Below are positions 62,559-64,000 of a DNA stretch of 64,000 bases, one piece after another. Source of the DNA: Leucobacter denitrificans (GTDB lineage Bacteria > Actinomycetota > Actinomycetes > Actinomycetales > Microbacteriaceae); contig NZ_CP060716.1 of the NCBI RefSeq assembly GCF_014396385.1, positions 868,001-932,000 on the forward strand, written 5' to 3'. Every line of letters starts with the position of its first letter. The first letter of the stretch is position 1. The notes beneath the pieces were generated by a model, which was not told the DNA's origin, searched no databases, and worked only from the letters and a program-made list of their open reading frames with translations. A program made the translations under genes and the position numbers.

Positions 62559-63188
62559 TCACCTTGCTTCTCGAATAGTTGCGAGTGCATCCCACGCAAA
62601 ATCGCCACCAACTGTGTGAGGAACGGCGATCAACACGTCACCGTCGATCACGATGTCTTCCGTATAGGGATGATCGGCGCTCGCTCCTTGGAAGAAAGCT
62701 GCCTCGGCGTCACGCAGATCAACCTCTACGTAGACCGATGACCGAAGCGCATCAAGTAGTTCACTCTTTGCCAGCTCATCGATGACAGCCACGCCGATGC
62801 TGCCCCCACCGTCAGTCTGCCGGATACCGAAAGAGCAATACAGTTGTTGGTCGCCACCGTGCAGCGTTGCCATTGTGAGGGGACCGACCTGAAGCCGCAT
62901 TTGCTCGACAATAACTTCATCAGAAGTATCGAACATCTCGATTCTTGGATCGGCTCGCTGCAATACTGACGCAGGGAGCAGCGCAACGCATGAATTTGGC
63001 AGCTGGGTTGTGGCCAATTGCTCCGGCTCTTCTTCAGGCACGGAAGAAGGCTCAGGTGAATCCTTGGACGTCACCGGTCCGGGAGTAGATTCGACCGGCG
63101 CAGTAACCGCCGAACAGCCAGTGAGCCCAACGACAGTGAACCAGGCAATTACCAACATTGCTGAGAGACGTGCAGAGAGAGAAGCCAT
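62559..63188 (-). CDS. Putative lipoprotein of unknown function
   Basis: The 209-residue protein has a lipoprotein signal with lipobox GLTGC (Cys25), then a Ser/Pro/Glu-rich linker to about residue 57. A globular part with two Cys (NSCVALLPASV and LYCSFGIRQ) follows, which might form one disulfide. The region TMATLHGGDQQLYCSFGIRQ resembles actinobacterial DUF3558-like lipoproteins only loosely. It stands alone, downstream of tRNA-Pro and its terminator. Confidence 0.75.
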   Translation of the reverse strand: MASLSARLSAMLVIAWFTVVGLTGCSAVTAPVESTPGPVTSKDSPEPSSVPEEEPEQLATTQLPNSCVALLPASVLQRADPRIEMFDTSDEVIVEQMRLQVGPLTMATLHGGDQQLYCSFGIRQTDGGGSIGVAVIDELAKSELLDALRSSVYVEVDLRDAEAAFFQGASADHPYTEDIVIDGDVLIAVPHTVGGDFAWDALATIREAR

Positions 63189-63237
63189 GTCGTCAGCTTA
63201 CCCACAGTGATTCGGCCTGCCTGGAGAAGCAAAGAAA

Positions 63238-63274
63238 CCCCCGGAACTACCCATTTTCGATGGTGTTCCGGGGG
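63238..63274 (-). terminator. Terminator after tRNA-Pro
   Basis: On the minus strand CCCCCGGAAC (63274-63265) pairs perfectly with GTTCCGGGGG (63247-63238), then TTTCTTT follows. It begins four bases after the tRNA CCA end and separates the tRNA from the lipoprotein gene. Confidence 0.85.
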
Positions 63275-63278
63275 CTAT

Positions 63279-63355
63279 TGGTCGGGATGACAGGATTTGA
63301 ACCTGCGACCCCGTCGTCCCGAACGACGTGCGCTACCAAGCTGCGCCACATCCCG
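63279..63355 (-). tRNA. tRNA-Pro (anticodon CGG)
   Basis: The minus strand folds into a full cloverleaf. The acceptor stem is CGGGATG/CATCCCG, the D arm lies around GGCGCAGCTTGGTAGCGC, and the anticodon arm is CGTCG-TTCGGGA-CGACG with anticodon CGG. The T arm is GCAGGTTCAAATCCTGT. The discriminator is A and the CCA end is encoded in the gene. It reads CCG codons. Confidence 0.97.
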
Positions 63356-63426
63356 ATTGCGTTTTCACGCACGGATCAGTCTATCGGCTTGGCCGAAATT
63401 GCGAAAATTGCACGACCTAAGCGACG

Positions 63427-64000
63427 CTATACAAGGGTCGCGATGACGACTGGATCCAATTGACCAGGCCATGTCGCAGTCAGCGTTTGCACCGAGACAC
63501 CAAGCTCAGAGATCGCACCGGGAACGTGAACGACGGTAAGTTTTGCGAGCCCCGTCGAAGCAACCGACGAGATGCCGTCGCGCGTCACTTCGGCAGCCCA
63601 CATCTCGGGCACCGGAGCATCCATCTCTCCTGATCCACGCAACGGAACGGTGATCTCGCGGGGCTGTACGTTACCAGAGGCGTCTTCTACCAACTTGTCG
63701 GCACCACGCCCACCCTGCGCGATCGTCTGCGCAAGCGCCGCGCGATAGACCGGATCGCCAATCGCCTCGCTCGCCCACCGCTTGCCCAGCACACCGTGCT
63801 CCATCGTGCCCACTAGGAACTCCTCGCCTCCATCGAGCGGCGCGTTTCGATAGGTCATCGGCACGTGGTACACCGTCGAGTCTCCGGCGGTCAGCAATAT
63901 GCCGTTGAGCCCTACCTCACCCTCTGGGTCGTCAAGACGGTACTCAGCGACCCGCTCAAGCTTCGTGGGGTCTCCCGAGAACCACGGTTGCGCAGGAAGC
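63427..64000 (-). CDS. Maltokinase N-terminal cap-like domain protein (N-terminus outside window)
   Basis: The frame stays open to the right edge, so the gene is partial. The visible ~190 residues include FSGDPTKLERVAEYRLDD, VYHVPMTYRNAPL and LVGTMEHGVLGKRWASEAIG. This pattern matches the maltokinase N-terminal cap-like family, often annotated beside trehalose/glycogen genes. There is no kinase domain after the cap region; the protein ends at about the length of stand-alone cap proteins. Its role is unknown. Confidence 0.75.
   Translation of the reverse strand, partial: LPAQPWFSGDPTKLERVAEYRLDDPEGEVGLNGILLTAGDSTVYHVPMTYRNAPLDGGEEFLVGTMEHGVLGKRWASEAIGDPVYRAALAQTIAQGGRGADKLVEDASGNVQPREITVPLRGSGEMDAPVPEMWAAEVTRDGISSVASTGLAKLTVVHVPGAISELGVSVQTLTATWPGQLDPVVIATLV

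Noticed and set aside
1..64000. CRISPR arrays, rRNA genes, insertion sequences, prophage
   Set aside because: No regularly spaced repeats, rRNA sequence, transposase or integrase motifs, or terminal inverted repeats were seen.

Overview
The window looks like a chromosomal segment of a high-G+C actinobacterium, most likely a member of the Microbacteriaceae (for example a Leucobacter-like genus). I infer this from the ribosomal gene order and sequences, the DUF4192, HAAS/PadR and TraR/DksA-type genes, the separate sufS-sufU pair, frequent GTG/TTG starts and 4-bp start/stop overlaps. No rRNA, IS element, prophage or CRISPR array was seen.

Region 1 (1-10.2 kb, minus strand) is the S10-spc ribosomal supercluster, read from rpsJ to secY: rpsJ-rplC-rplD-rplW-rplB-rpsS-rplV-rpsC-rplP-rpmC-rpsQ-rplN-rplX-rplE-rpsH-rplF-rplR-rpsE-rpmD-rplO-secY (secY cut by the window edge). 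rpsN is absent from its usual place between rplE and rpsH. The rpsJ leader carries a textbook intrinsic terminator, which suggests attenuation. Region 2 (10.8-25.8 kb) is mostly housekeeping: a YdeP-type molybdopterin oxidoreductase with convergent fdhD, trmB, aroQ, a coupled PadR-HAAS-(frameshifted gene)-CPBP operon, a divergent UvrA-like ATPase, a DksA-like protein, a LOG-family protein, an RNB ribonuclease, ispG and a site-2 protease. Region 3 (25.8-36.7 kb) has the glycine cleavage operon gcvP-gcvT-gcvH behind a tandem glycine riboswitch. That operon sits between rseP-ispG and dxr, which are often contiguous in actinobacteria. An FKBP lipoprotein, rsmI, an MFS exporter and sufS-sufU follow.

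Region 4 (37.8-51.0 kb) is an accessory catabolic locus. It holds a FadH-type dienoyl-CoA reductase, a FadR/GntR regulator, and a nine-gene minus-strand operon dctP-dctQ-dctM-SDR-PCC-protein-lipoyl domain-E1alpha-E1beta-SDR. Divergent from each other at its far end are an AEC carrier and a stand-alone E2 catalytic domain. The E2 of this 2-oxoacid (acetoin-type) dehydrogenase is therefore split into two genes. Three perfect TGGT-N3-ACCA sites, the PdhR/FadR-like consensus, lie upstream of the regulator gene, the TRAP operon and the E2/AEC pair, and define a probable local regulon. Region 5 (51.1-57.6 kb) has an unusual TetR-aspartate dehydrogenase fusion divergent from a complete peptide/nickel-type ABC importer.

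Region 6 (57.6-62.0 kb) looks like a small accessory island. It contains a secreted Cys-containing protein, a lipoprotein interrupted at a C8 tract, a Trp-rich protein of unknown function, and a NarL-type two-component system. A 14-codon amphipathic-peptide ORF with a strong ribosome binding site lies just upstream of the kinase gene. This is my best candidate for an undescribed signalling/effector module. The window ends with a lipoprotein, tRNA-Pro(CGG) and the end of a maltokinase-cap-like gene.
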